From Lotus japonicus (Eukaryota > Streptophyta > Magnoliopsida > Fabales > Fabaceae), in the NCBI RefSeq assembly GCF_012489685.1, contig NC_080042.1, positions 19,544,150-19,608,149 of the forward strand: 64,000 nt of DNA, in the 5' to 3' direction. The position numbers and the translations under genes were made by a program. Below are positions 21,867-33,147 of the stretch, one piece after another. The first letter of the stretch is position 1. Each line of letters begins with the position of its first letter. The notes beneath the pieces are model-generated. The model searched no databases. It saw only the letters and a program-made list of their open reading frames with translations, and had not been told where the DNA came from.

Positions 21867-22743
21867 AGCGGCTATGAAGCGCAATTGACACGCTGCCAAT
21901 TTTCCAGACTCGTCATTCTCCTTGGTTCTATCTTGTACAAAGGTATTTTGCTTAGGTAGTGACTTTGGTCTCCAAATCTTCCCTTGTATTTCAAATTGAT
22001 GGTGTTCAGGAGACGACACCTTTGCCGACCGAGGAGATTTCTGGATCCTTGCTTTCTGTACCACGAGGTAATTACCTTCTAATCGTAAGCCATTAAACAT
22101 TCGAATCGCCGTCCATGCCTCATCATCACTATGAAAGCGCACAAAGCCAAAGCGTAAGCGTCGTTGAAATTTCTTCTTAAATTGTGTGAACACGTTCCTC
22201 AATCTTCCTGCCCTCCCAAAAATTGCGCTTAATTTCGCCAAGGTAATCCGATCACAAAGGCCATCAACAAAAACAGAGAAAGACTCCTCTTGTTCTTTAG
22301 ACTTCTGTCTTTCCTGATGTTGATCGGAAGTTCTCTGAACGTGTTTTTGTTGCAATGAACGTGATGCTCCTCCCCCTGGCCAGAAATTGATTGCTGCTCG
22401 CCGCTGCTCATGATCTGGATGCTTCCACTGATTGTGTCTCCCACCGGAATGCTGGATAAGCGTGGAAAACCTGTTCTGAAAATTTTGTTGTTGCGGCGAA
22501 CGCGAAGCTCCTCCCTCTGGGCTAGGGATGGCAATTTTGCCCAAACCCATGGGTACCCGCCCGAACCCGATCCGATATGACGGGCAAAATCCGAGTTGAC
22601 TGGATTTGGGTTTGGGTTTGGGTTTTGCCCGTTACTGTAGCCATTTATGGGTTTGGGTTTGGTATTAGTTAAATCCGTGCCCATACCCGCCCAAACCCGA
22701 ACCCAAAGATACCCGAAACATAAAATTACAAAAAAAAAACCCT

Positions 22744-22779
<36 letters not shown>

Positions 22780-23420
22780 AACTTTGTTCTTAGTGTTTGA
22801 TGATTAATTATACTTTTGTATGTTTGAGAAAGTAAACTCTAAACTATTATTGTCTCACTTTAGTGATGGATGAGGATGATGAATAGTATTTGTTTTTTTT
22901 TCTTTCCATGAATTTCACTTTTTTTTTATATGAAAGTAATTAAGTTCTGGATTGAGTTGCTACGTAACTAATGGGTTTGGGTTTGGGTTTCGGGTAAATC
23001 CGAAACCCAATGGATTTGGGCATGGATTTCATTTTATCGCCCATAAGGTTTGTGTTTGGGTTTGGGTTTGGGTTTTGGGATTTGGGTTTGGGTTTGGTAA
23101 TTGTAAAACCCGTGCCCGATCCTACCCGTTGCCATCCCTACTCTGGGCGGAACTTGGTTGTTGCTCGCCGCTGCTCGTTATCTAGGCGCTTCCACTGGTT
23201 ATGTCCACCACCGGAATTTTGGAGCTGCGTAGGGAACCTGTAATTGGACCAAGAGTTGCGAGATTGCACCCTCCCATCTCTTCCGCTCCAATGTCGGCGC
23301 CCCTCAATACCACGAGCCTGAAATCTGCTGTAATCTGAATCGACCACCGGTCTCCATGGCCGGAGCCTCCGCGACTGAGGCCAGCCTCCAGAGCCTCTCT
23401 CTCACTCTACTCTCTCTCAT
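21867..23420 (-). pseudogene. LINE ORF1-type RRM protein, split by a hAT MITE and cut by Ty3 copy 1
   Basis: On the minus strand the coding part reads from about 23350 through HNQWKRLDNEQRRA, continues after the MITE with a second, diverged HNQWKHPDHEQRRA repeat, then an RRM: RNP2-like SVFVDGL and RNP1-like RLRFGFVRFHS about 40 residues later, followed by MFNGLRLEGNYLVVQKAR. RRM proteins of this kind are ORF1 of plant L1-type retrotransposons; they bind the element RNA. The C-terminus is lost at 21866 where the Ty3 LTR begins. The frame is open apart from the insertions. It could also be a host RRM gene, but the flanking transposons and lack of introns favour a LINE. Confidence 0.6.
22523..23140. 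mobile_element. hAT MITE with exact 8-bp duplication, GGGTTT-rich core
   Basis: Ends TAGGGATGGCAA (22523-) and TTGCCATCCCTA (-23140) are perfect inverted repeats, flanked by CTCTGGGC at 22515-22522 and 23141-23148. An 8-bp duplication defines the hAT superfamily. The 618-bp element contains no transposase. Arrays of (TTTGGG)n lie at both sides of the core (about 22600-22625, 22980-23000, 23050-23095) plus an (AT)n run at 22747-22772. It interrupts the RRM coding region. Confidence 0.93.
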
Positions 23421-24439
23421 CCCTCTTGAATGCTATATATTAGTTAAACTTAAATTTAAAGGTCCAACATATATATATTTATAATACAAATCTTCTAGAT
23501 ATGTGGCAGTACTCTAGCAACAATAACAGCACCAGCATGGTCGCTTAACTCAAACTTAAAGAGCGTTGTTGAACCGCCTAAGACAAAGGAAGAAAAGTGC
23601 AGCCACATGAGAATAGAACCGAGGTAGAGGTATTCCATACGCCTTGCAACCAAAGTTGCCACTGAGAAGCATCCAAAGGCCAAGGAAGTTGAACGTCGGT
23701 GAAGGGAAACACGAGGATAATTATTCGAACACACATAATTATATATAATATAATTAATAGTTTCCCAAATCCAATAAAAAAAATTGATATATTATTTAAT
23801 TAAAGATGATGAGAATAATTCTTGATATGAATTTTTTTGGTTAATCATTCTTTTTTTTTCGAGAATATAAAAGATGAATTAATAAGAAGAATAATTATGA
23901 GAACAATCCTCTCATATGAATATTACAAAGTCTGAAAAAGAAATAAATTCCCCCACATCAAGCCAAGAGCAAGAGTCATCTAGACAAAACCACCAACTCT
24001 TTTGGCTACAAGTAAAGCTAGTGAGGGAGCCTTATTAAAATCCCAAGGGAAAAACCCAGTGGGAAAAACCCCAAAGACCCCAAGGGAAAAAAAGAATACT
24101 CCAACAAAAGCCAATACATTAATAGAGATACATAATAAAGCCTTAACAATTGACAATAGACCACAATGGCCAGCCATGGTAAAATATATAGAAACGTATG
24201 CAGGTCCAGATCCAGGATATGCCCATGAATTAGCTTATCATACAAGGAGCACATAGATACCAAGGGAAACACCTTACCCGCAAGATAGAAAGGATATGCA
24301 GAACCTGTAACAATCCCTTGGTCTGATCATACAATAATTTCATGAGAACACAAAGGGCCCTCACACATGACAGCAAGCTACAACACCCCGCCATCACAAC
24401 AATTCATCAAAGTGCCACAGCATAACATCATTCTTAATA
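23421..24439. other. No gene recognised
   Basis: AT-rich DNA with short chance ORFs. Around 24040-24100 the minus strand reads CCCTTGGGGTCTTTGGGG and CCCACTGGGTTTTTCCC, wording seen in leader or 3' regions of Ty1/copia elements, so a copia remnant may lie there. I see no domain, splice pattern or complete element. Confidence 0.3.
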
Positions 24440-24760
24440 TATATTTTTTTTTTTGTGAAATATCTAATAAATTGACACGTGAAATTTGTTATCTAAGAAA
24501 TTGACACATGGAGCATATTAAACCAGGAGTTGAAACTGTTTTCATTATCTAAAAAATTATCTAAGATTTACCTAGATTACTCCTTACTAAATTTATTTCC
24601 AAAACAAATCTTGAAACTATTTTCATTATTTTTTTATGTTAGAAAAAGTCTCAAGTCTAATTTACTACATATTTACAAGAATCCAGTGATTTCTCATTTT
24701 ATTCTTTTGTCATGATCCACAATATAAATAAATATATATTGTCATCTAATAAGATTTGTT
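24440..24760 (+). mobile_element. Inverted fragment of the Helitron-like family
   Basis: The block 24585-24725 (TTACTAAATTTATTTCCAAA, AGTCTCAAGTCTAATTTACT, CATGATCCACAATATAAAT) is the reverse complement of 7240-7405 in Helitron-like unit 2. Flanking words TAAATTGACACGTGAAATT match the GACACGTGAAATT motif of the units. It has no hairpin or CTAG end. Confidence 0.5.
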
Positions 24761-25135
24761 TGTGAATTAAGCTTAAATTAAGTTGATGATATATGAATGA
24801 AAGAAATAGAAAAAGAGTAAATGTTGAATACATACAAAAATTCAAACCAATAATCTAAAATACGTACAATTTGAATTGAATAGATTGGATTGCGATTTTA
24901 AATTCAAAATTAAACTGGCTAGATTTTTTTTATAAGCAAATTAAACTGACTAGATGATAAAATAGTAAAATACATGATCGTTAGTTTTTGTTATGCCAAT
25001 CTCAAGAGATTTGGTTAAGTTACAAAGGAATTCTTTTAGTTATCTCAATTCTCAAATAAGTAGGAAACTTAATTATTTAAATAAAATTTTATCAATATCA
25101 GCTACGTACGTTTTTTTATTAGATAAGCTAATTTT

Positions 25136-25147
25136 TCTATAAAAAGC
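25136..25147 (+). promoter_or_regulatory. Probable TATA box of the LEA_2 gene
   Basis: TCTATAAAAAGC lies about 150 bases upstream of the ATG at 25294, leaving a 5' leader of roughly 120 bases. A duplicated AATATATCAGCTACGTACGT/AATATCAGCTACGTACGT motif flanks it (about 25092-25110 and 25231-25250). Confidence 0.45.
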
Positions 25148-25293
25148 ACAAGAAATACCCAGGAATATCAATGTACAAATTAAAACCCCAAGAAACAATA
25201 TCAGGGTAGAGAAACAGAGCACGGGAGAACAATATATCAGCTACGTACGTACTTATCAGTTGAGCGTCCACAGTCCACTACTTTATTCCGCAG

Positions 25294-26034
25294 ATGGCAA
25301 GGCCTAACGGTGGCTGCTACCCATGTTTTCCTGTGAATTCCCCGGGCGTCAAAGTCTATCCAGATGGAGTTCCTCCACCACCACAAACTCATTTGAACTT
25401 TACTGTGCCAAAATGTTGTGAATCTTGGAATAAATTTTTGGTCCTGTTTATCATCATCATCTTATTCATCGCTTTTGTATCCCTATCTGGTTACGGTATA
25501 TACACATGTATTACTTCTCCAGAAGCCCCCAAATTCCAATTTGACTCAGCTATCTTCACCTCACTCGACAACGTCACTGGCCCCAACCCCACCGCCAAAT
25601 TGAATATCACTTTCATCGTCACAAACCCTAACAAGAATTACAACATCTTTTATGACACTATTATTGCCATTCTGGATTACGGTGGTGGTTGTGAACTTAA
25701 ACTCGATAAGTTCTCCCCTCTTAATTTTTGCAATGTCCTCGCCTCCGCCCACTTCCCAACTTTCTTGCAACTTAACAACACCAACAATACACTTCCATTC
25801 CAATTAAATGTGGTTGACCAGATTGTGGGTGACACCATTTTCGCTGACCGGGCTCGGGGATCAGTAGAATTTGGGCTCAAGTTGATTGCTCGATTTAGCC
25901 TCAAAGATTATGATTCTAACACCGCTGAGTTTTACTGCAAACGACTGAGCTTTGTGTTCAATTCCAACAATACTACTTTTGTTTCGGGAAGGTGTTTGTC
26001 TGATCCATCTGACTTAGTTTATTTGACTCAATAA
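25294..26034 (+). CDS. LEA_2 / NDR1-HIN1-like (NHL) membrane protein
   Basis: A single-exon ORF of 246 residues. Residues 1-45 form a Pro-rich cytosolic tail (PDGVPPPPQTHLNF). Residues about 47-71 are a hydrophobic segment (LVLFIIIILFIAFVSLSGYG) that acts as a signal anchor. The rest is the LEA type-2 fold with typical NITFIVTNPNK and YDTIIAILDYGGG motifs, several N-glycosylation sequons (NVT, NIT, NNT) and Cys residues. NHL proteins sit in the plasma membrane with the LEA_2 domain outside and are linked to pathogen response and plasmodesmal or hydraulic stress; NDR1 itself acts in NBS-LRR signalling. Length is normal for the family. No frameshift or stop; A/T-rich flanks. The exact role cannot be told from sequence. 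Confidence 0.88.
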   Translation: MARPNGGCYPCFPVNSPGVKVYPDGVPPPPQTHLNFTVPKCCESWNKFLVLFIIIILFIAFVSLSGYGIYTCITSPEAPKFQFDSAIFTSLDNVTGPNPTAKLNITFIVTNPNKNYNIFYDTIIAILDYGGGCELKLDKFSPLNFCNVLASAHFPTFLQLNNTNNTLPFQLNVVDQIVGDTIFADRARGSVEFGLKLIARFSLKDYDSNTAEFYCKRLSFVFNSNNTTFVSGRCLSDPSDLVYLTQ

Positions 26035-28480
26035 CTCAAAGTCAATCAATTTACATTTATATTATTTTTTCGGTCTATTTTAATATCAATTTTTCATTCA
26101 ACATGAACCTTGAGAGTGGTGTGCTGGTTTTAATATTTTTGAAGTACAATTGTTATTACTTATTAGCAAGATTGTTATGTGTTATGAATTGTTACTAATG
26201 TTAATCGAATTATTTAGTGCATAGGCCATTCTATACATGAAGGTCGTTTTCCACCAAATCGTGGTCCTTCATCGATCATTCACCTATTCTTCGCTTTCGC
26301 ATGCAATATATATATAGCCTCATCATGTGTCTCATAATATACTTGACTTAGGACTTTTCTTCTATAATGTTGTGGCCTGTGTATGTATGTGAACTTAGGT
26401 AATTGATAATCGCAATATTGTCTCGAATAATATAATGGATTAAAATATAGTTTTTTTTCTTCTTAAATATTGTTCTGAATAAAGTGTAAACAAGAATAGA
26501 GAAAGGAGAAGAAACAATGAGAGATAGAGAAAAATCAATTACCTACCCACCACGTTCAATTACCTTCTTCGATTCAATTTTTTTATTACTAAAATCAATT
26601 AGTATAAATGCTGATCCAAACACGTTCGTTTGCCTACCCACCATCCCTGTGAAATAGTTACATACGACGGCCAAATATCTGTCAAAATCAGTTATGGACT
26701 TTGTTTGGAACGAACATTATGAGGAGATCCATACTCTATTGTTTGATACAACAGTAATAATTAAATTTAAATTACAATCTGGTTAAATTTATTCAAATCT
26801 TTCGTTATTATATTCTGATCTCTATAATTTACTTTTCACTTCTTTAAGATGATCTTGTTTCTCAAGAATTATCCATTGCAAAAGAAAACAAAAACCAGAT
26901 TAAATTTGAAAACACTGATCTTTCTTCTAAACACGCCAATAATGTCCTGCTAGTACTACCGTAACTGATCAATTTTTATATTCTCTTTTTCACCACACAC
27001 ACAATAAGTGTTACTTTTGGTACTTTCAGAATTCAGATGCTCAGAAAACAGGTATTAATAAATGGAAAAAAGTTATTCCATCGAAGCTCAGGGCAAGGTT
27101 TGCATGTTACTCACTGCTCTTTTCCAATTCACTATTACACCTTTTTTATTTCACTTTTTACTTAATGAAATAGATCTCTCACCAAAACAAGATTATATTT
27201 CTAACACGTTCCTCATGGAATAACACATTTGGACAGTGGACAATTATCTGAGTTCACTTATCATATGATGAAATTTAATTTTTTATTAAAAGAATTAAGG
27301 GCAGCAATAATCGAACTCTAATCCATGTTATGAACTAATTAGTAATTATCCAAAAAGCTTATGGTTTGTTTGTTTTCGCATCCAATGACATTGGACGCAC
27401 ATATTATATTAGAATCTAAATTAATGAGTGGTCAAGAAATGAGTGTCTGAATGGATACAGTCAACGCATACTCAAACCAACACTAAGAGCATCTATAACA
27501 GGTATCTTAAGGCTGATTCTCTAGATAATAAGGAGTTGCTTAAATTTGCTTCTCATTTCAGGAAGCTGGCGTGAAGGTTATCTTTTACTAATTTTAAAAT
27601 CAGCTGTTGAGGAAGTAAGTGGTTCTTAGAATTAAAAATAATTGTTTATCTCATTCATCATTAGAAACAAGAAACATGAGGTATTGCATGACAAAACCAA
27701 AAGTAAAATAAAAAAATCATCATTAAAATAAAATCTACATCAATTGCTTATGATTTGTTTATACCATAATCTTCAAAATTGTGTGTACTATTTTTGCCGC
27801 TGAAGTGAGAGCTCTATTAATGGACATCTTTAAGTCAATTTATAAGTGACAAATAGTCTCGAAGATGTGATCTGACCCATGATGGTGATCGGAGAAAAAT
27901 ATTCCATCTTTTCATAAAAATAAAAACACTTAATTCACATAATCACACTAACACAACTAAGTATCTCTATCATTTAAACTCTTAATCACAGCAGCAAAAC
28001 TAAATCTCTCTAGCATTTACCACTCTTAATTTTGCCACTGAGAATTTGACTAAAACATATCAATTGAAAATTATACCCAAATACAAACAACAGCTTTGAG
28101 AAACAAAATCTAATAAATTTCATAATGATACTTTTTATATAGAAACCAAATCTTATAGATTTAAATATATATATATATATAAGTCTTATAAATTAGCCAA
28201 ATCAAACCTATTTTGGCTAATTTGGAAATTTTAAATCTATAGATTTTGTTGTATTCTGGAAACAAATCTAATCTGTTTCTAAACTTTTTAAATCTAATCT
28301 GCTGGAAAACGAATTTATAGATTATATTAGTTTTATTTTTAGATTAGATTTGCTTTAGATTTTAGATGTTAGAATAGATTTAATATTCTAAACTACATAA
28401 ACTTTCGGTTTCAGCAAATATTTTATGCACTTATTTTTAGCATTATAACTGAAACAACTATAAGAATAACAACTATAATT
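26035..28480. other. Intergenic, no gene recognised
   Basis: AT-rich DNA. Noted: many AAATCTAATCT/AGATTAGATTT words at 28170-28400 that form imperfect inverted repeats, a short palindrome TCCAATGACATTGGA near 27384, and an AGAGCATCT word near 27487 reminiscent of the Tourist MITE end at 43637. No complete element could be bounded. Confidence 0.5.
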
Positions 28481-28633
28481 TTAATCACGGAATTGAATAA
28501 CAGCAGCTACAGTAGCAATTGAGACTTCTAAATCTGAATATATGAAACCAACATAAAAGACCAAAATCAGATACAGTGTTTGAGAAGAGAAAAAGAAACC
28601 TCTTCTATTGCAGATCAGATACAAGGTTGTTAC

Positions 28634-29002
28634 GTTTGACAACAAATGGTGCTGCTTTAGGAGACACTGACTCGCTAGAAGTAGTTGGTGAAGAAGATGA
28701 AGATGATGCTTGCCCCTTTTTGGCAATTGGCATCACTGTAAAATCCCTGCTTCAAACAAAAACATATGCTTACTCTAATTAATTTTGATGAAAGACATGT
28801 ACATGAGTCCAGGATAGAAAAGTAGAAAGAGAAAACTACAGAAGAAGCATTAGATTTTGACACAAACAACGTGGAGACTGATGGTGTGGTCAATGGTTTG
28901 ATTTTGAAAATTTGGGGGTCTGGTGCTGAGAAAAGAGAGGTTGCTGCAGTGACGACACTTCACTGCCACTGTGTCCAGCAGCCTCTTGCATGGGATGCCA
29001 AC
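28634..29002 (-). pseudogene. CRC: CRABS CLAW-type YABBY fragment (exons 2 and 3)
   Basis: Minus-strand exon 29002-28871 follows a TGTGCAG acceptor and reads VGIPCKRLLDTVAVKC, then CSNLSFLSTRPP, the second half of the YABBY C2C2 zinc finger. Exon 28746-28634 carries AKKGQASSSSSSPTTSSES and AAPFVVK and ends at a GTAACA donor exactly where the family splices before the YABBY (HMG-like) domain. The Ser-rich linker and FVVK are typical of CRC, the carpel and nectary regulator. One zinc-ligand neighbour is altered (KCRHC for the usual KCGHC), exon 3 is out of frame with exon 2, and exon 1 and the DNA-binding YABBY domain are absent. Clearly a non-functional fragment. Confidence 0.82.
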
Positions 29003-29075
29003 CTGCACAACCAAAAACAACACCAAAAATATCATCCTAGATATCCTATATAGTCGGTAGTAGCGATACTCAGAC

Positions 29076-29519
29076 ATCCAAAAACATTGCAGTAAGATCC
29101 AATAACCGGTGCAACTGCTCAAGACCCTCATATGAAACAAAGGGTTCATGGCCCTGCATTCATTTATAATATTTCAGAAGGAAAGTATTGAAAAGAAACA
29201 TTGATTTTATAGTATTTTATGTACGTTTCAGAAAAGAAATTGGACGCACTTTCTGCAATGAAGAAAATAACATCTATATTTTAATTGAAGCACGAGACCT
29301 CTCTACATTGATGGAATGCACCAGTAGTTAGTCCCTTTGGAATAGTTTCATCCGTCAATGAGGAAGAATTTTCAACCATGAAATTCTCATTCGTGCCAAG
29401 ATCTTGTTCAGAACAAATATAAAATTGGCTGCTGAAAAGTGATGAATTAACACAAATTTCAGATATCCACCTTGCGCTTTGTGCCAACAACAAAGAGATA
29501 AGCCCAAGCAGCATCAGCT
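29076..29519 (-). pseudogene. MLO-family membrane protein fragment (two exons)
   Basis: Exon 29519-29299 reads [19 protein letters not shown], then [19 protein letters not shown], and ends ...AFHQCRE at a GTCTCG donor. Exon 29153-29076, after a TGCAG acceptor, continues in frame GHEPFVSYEGLEQLHRLL. This is the second membrane span, the first long extracytosolic loop and the start of the next span of MLO proteins, the seven-span calmodulin-binding channel-like family; the GHEPFVSYEGLEQLHR wording suggests the MLO4/MLO11/MLO14 clade. After LHR the family sequence is lost (LLDLTAMFLD). Upstream and downstream exons are missing. It lies 74 bp before the CRC exon on the same strand. Confidence 0.85.
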
Positions 29520-30235
29520 CTATTAGGAAGGAAAGGTCCAAGTTAAATACAAAATGAAAAATCAGTTAAGCTACCAAAGTATCTGATAGGAAAATCGAAT
29601 CAGGCTAGTAGTATTATTGAGTATTCACATTATAAATGCCTTCTCTGCTACTGATATAGGGACTATCAGTAATAGATCAAGCTTTACATACAAAAGAACT
29701 CTCACTGTCTATATGGCTGCTAATCCATTGTTTACCATTCCTTCCCTCCTACCATTCACCCTAGTGATAGGAGAGTAGAAAATAGTATCTTAGTTACAAC
29801 TCTATAGCACATTAAATTAAGGGAAATATTAGCAACTAAAGTAGTGGAATCAAGCAGTGCTATATTTTTCTGTCAGCTCACATTGCAAAACAAGAAAACA
29901 TTAAAGCAACAACAATGTGTTGATGTGGAGAGAACATGGATTTGAGTGCTTTCAAATGGTAAATCAAGTGAAATTGGATTATATGCAGTCAAGGAAGTCA
30001 CAGAATCTAGGCAGTTCCATACACATAGCAAATTTGAAAGATGGCCACTCTCTTCACTTGATAAGTTTAAAGAAAAGAGAAAGTTTAGAAGCTCATAAGT
30101 TAACCTCAAATTGCTAACTATCTAAACAGGCAAGGAATATTTTGGTCTAACAACTATGCTACTAAGATGTGTTTGGAATCCAATCTGAAATCCCAAAACT
30201 ATGATTGTATTAAAGCAAAGAAAAACTTGATGCAC
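29520..30235. other. No gene recognised between MLO and cystinosin fragments
   Basis: AT-rich, intron-like DNA separating the captured fragments. I find no further MLO exon or cystinosin exon in either strand. Confidence 0.4.
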
Positions 30236-30369
30236 CTGTTTCTCTCCATATTTCTCTCTGTACTGTTTCTGAATATAAGAGCTGAAGTACAAAGATGCAT
30301 TGTATATGAGATTAGACTGTGTGCTTGGTCAGATTCAGCACTATGAAATCAAAGTTCAGCCCCACCACA
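30236..30369 (-). pseudogene. Cystinosin-like (PQ-loop) transporter exon fragment
   Basis: After a TTATAG acceptor the minus strand reads SVVGLNFDFIVLNLTKH and, after a one- or two-base shift, LIYNASLYFSS and IQKQYREKYGEKQ, ending at a GTGCAT donor. This matches the PQ-loop repeat region of plant cystinosin homologues, lysosomal/vacuolar cystine-proton symporters. Only one exon of the gene is present and its frame is broken. Confidence 0.75.
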
Positions 30370-30603
30370 CTATAACCACAAAAGAAAAAGCAAGATCATT
30401 TAGAAAATTAATTAATTTGTAAAGAGAATCACATGATGATAATATAAAATATTGCTTTTTCTATTCTGTAGATTAAAGGTAGCATACAGAGCAGACATAG
30501 AAAAAAATATTGTCTACGAAAAGGGAACAAAGCAAGTTGTACGAATAGAGAAGATGATAAGTGTAGATGATGAAACCAAGCTGAAACCAAAGAATTATCT
30601 TAC

Positions 30604-30750
30604 ATCTCAAGTGACATAGTTGATGAAAACTGGACTAACTGATTAAAGGAAGCAGCGCATACAGAAGAGCGGGACGATGGTACTCTTTGTCATATAGAAA
30701 CACAAAAGTAAATGCCTTAGAAAGCTGCCCAATCGCCACAAAATCACCAG
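30604..30750 (-). pseudogene. Unidentified exon-like fragment
   Basis: After a TTGCAG acceptor the minus strand has 38 open codons (AGDFVAIGQLSKAFTFVFLY, then DKEYHRPALLYALLPLIS), a TAG, and a GTAAGA donor. The amino-acid composition is protein-like and it is in line and same-stranded with the cystinosin, MLO and CRC fragments, so it is probably a fourth captured gene. I do not recognise the family. Confidence 0.35.
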
Positions 30751-31134
30751 CTGCAATCAGACCCATAGCAGCAGAAGAATATCACAGGAGAGAACATAAA
30801 TAATGGACTAAATAATGCAGGAATGTATGTATTCGTTCAATAGCATCCAAAGCATTTAAACAAAATTGTTCAGAGAAACTTCATTCCCAATTGTTCAGGA
30901 GAGAGCAAGGCAAATCGATAGCGGGTCAACAAAAGAGCAAGGAAGCTCTCATAAGTCATAACATTAAACAAACTAAACCTGGATCAATCAGTATATGTAA
31001 AAGCAAAGAAAAACTGGATGGTAGACAACAACAGCTATTGGAGGGTTCTTCTGTATAAACAGGTTATGCTATATATACCTGTTGTGTATTCTTCCCAGCC
31101 TCTATGTGAATACCGCCTACAGGCTGCAACTAAT

Positions 31135-31149
31135 GGGGGGGGGGGGGGG
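31135..31149 (+). repeat. Run of 15 G
   Basis: An uninterrupted G15 run in an otherwise AT-rich stretch. It is unstable by nature and its length may be wrong in the assembly. The region 30751-32600 around it shows no gene I can support. Confidence 0.8.
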
Positions 31150-32798
31150 TTCTTATGTATAAACTCCAGATGGGTGATGTCAAGTATACTGAGGCCAGTT
31201 TTTAAATCTCGTGAAGGTGATATAGTTCTTAAAAAAATCAATTTGTTTTATTTCATGTACTTTGTTTGCTCCTTTCCAATCTCTATTTCTCTCCCATTCA
31301 ACAGATTATTGTGTAAGAAATAATGGTAGGAAATACTAACTCATCAAATAATGAACATCAAACTATTTGCTCAAGTTAGTTAATCTATTATGTGAATGGG
31401 TTATTCAGTTATTAGAAAGTTAGTTAAGTATAAAAAAAGGCGAGGGAATTAGATGTTTCCTGACCATTATTTCTCTGAGAATCTTCTCCTTGAATGGCTA
31501 TGTATCTTTAATAGGATTAACACTGGTTTTTCTTCTGCAGTTTGGTTTCAACTGTAAGGGAGGAACAAGAGGGCTAGAAATAAAGCCATAACAAACACAA
31601 CCACCACTACAATGGCAGTGATAAGCAGATGGTGTTCCTTTTTTTATGTTTTTGAACTGAGGGTGGGGGCTGATGCTGTTGCACGGGTTGCTAACAAGTT
31701 ATCCACATAGACCTTGATTTCCTGTTAATTTGCACTAGAAAAATTAGCTTGCAAGGCTAATTAAACTGGTAGTATTGTACAATAATGAGTTTGTAAGTAT
31801 GAATTGACTCTCATTGAATATTCTAATTTAATGATTTTGCTGTCAAAAGCTGAAGGACATATTGTGTGTGTTTGATCTCATCTTTAGGAGCCTTAGTATT
31901 AAGTCTCACTGATGATAATTACTTTTAGTTGGTTCTGTAATTGTTTGTGTTCATCATCAAGCCCGTGTTTATATACTAATACAGCTGATGATCTTCACAG
32001 GCTCAGGGTTGAGTGTGCCCTGTTATTTCTTTATGCCATGTTATTTGTGTTCATCATCAAGCATCATGTGTTCATGTTTAATGCTTCAATCATATAAAAT
32101 TGCGTTCTTTTAGAAATACACTGCTTTGAGTTTTTGACTACTGAATAGCAATTACTATGAAGTAATTAATGCATTTGATATTGTTGTCTGGGGTGAGTTC
32201 ACAGAACAATGGTGTTGAGATCATTCATCCTGCAACACACTTGCTTCAAACATACAAATTGTGTGCCAAACCTTCTTTCTAGCATTCCCAGCAGAAGGAA
32301 CTTTCACTGAAAATTAGTAGAAGGGTGGGAGTTTTAGCAGCCATGTAAAATTAATTCCACCCTCTTGCTTCAGAGGAGTGACTTAAAATAGCAACTTCTC
32401 CATAATTAAACTTGCAAAAGCCAAATATAAGGTCCACACAGTAATCTATTTGGTCTAACATGTTCACTTCGAATTTAGCTTAGGATAGAATATAGTCACA
32501 AGAATTGACTTATCTATTTCAGTGAAGTGCACTGATTTATGCTCCTATTTTCCCTCTTCAAATTAAAGCATACACAAAAAAAACGAATAAAAACAAGACA
32601 AGGTTCAACTTAACAGAAGATATGCATAATCTCTTTTTTATATTATTCAATGGTTTTCACCATTTCGTCCTCAATATAAGTATCCTCATCAACTCTCTAT
32701 TTCATATGCACAAAGCTGACTGTTTGATTTGGTTTTCTTATCACCGTCCTTGCATTGCACGGGATGATATGAATTGTAATGATACAACACGTGGAGGA

Positions 32799-32930
32799 CG
32801 TGTTGACATGAGTGGTTCAATAATTTTCAACATCTCCACTCTCTGTCTTATAAATATATAGTGAACCATTGTGTTGACATCAGTGGTTCAATAATTTTCA
32901 ACATCTCCACTCTCTGTCTTTAGCTTTGTT
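32799..32930 (+). repeat. Short tandem duplication beside the copia insertion
   Basis: GTGGTTCAATAATTTTCAAC followed by ATCTCCACTCTCTGTCTT occurs twice, starting near 32811 and 32884 (period about 73). Just upstream, CACCGTCCTTGCATTGCACGGG (32741-32762) resembles a damaged Helitron-type hairpin without a CTAG end. Confidence 0.6.
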
Positions 32931-33147
32931 ATAAGTTTTTGAAAAATAAGGTTTCTTTTATCCCCTTTATCAATTAAATTGTGATTTTTATATTTTGTAA
33001 GATTGGATACTCTCACCACAAGTTGTGTGCGAGGTAGACAATGGTATTTATAATAAAGAAAGTACAGAATATTCTAAAGAATATTCAGAGACATATTACA
33101 AAATATATTAAATAATAATGAAAGAAATATCCTATAGGATACTACGC

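Noticed and set aside
22229..22750. 173-codon minus-strand ORF
   Set aside because: Mostly translation of the hAT MITE (NPNPNP repeats) and of an alternate frame of the RRM gene.
22952..23243. Gly/Phe-rich ORFs (GFGFG)
   Set aside because: They are (TTTGGG)n of the MITE read as protein.
32741..32762. Helitron end at CACCGTCCTTGCATTGCACGGG
   Set aside because: Hairpin is imperfect and no CTRR follows within 15 bases.
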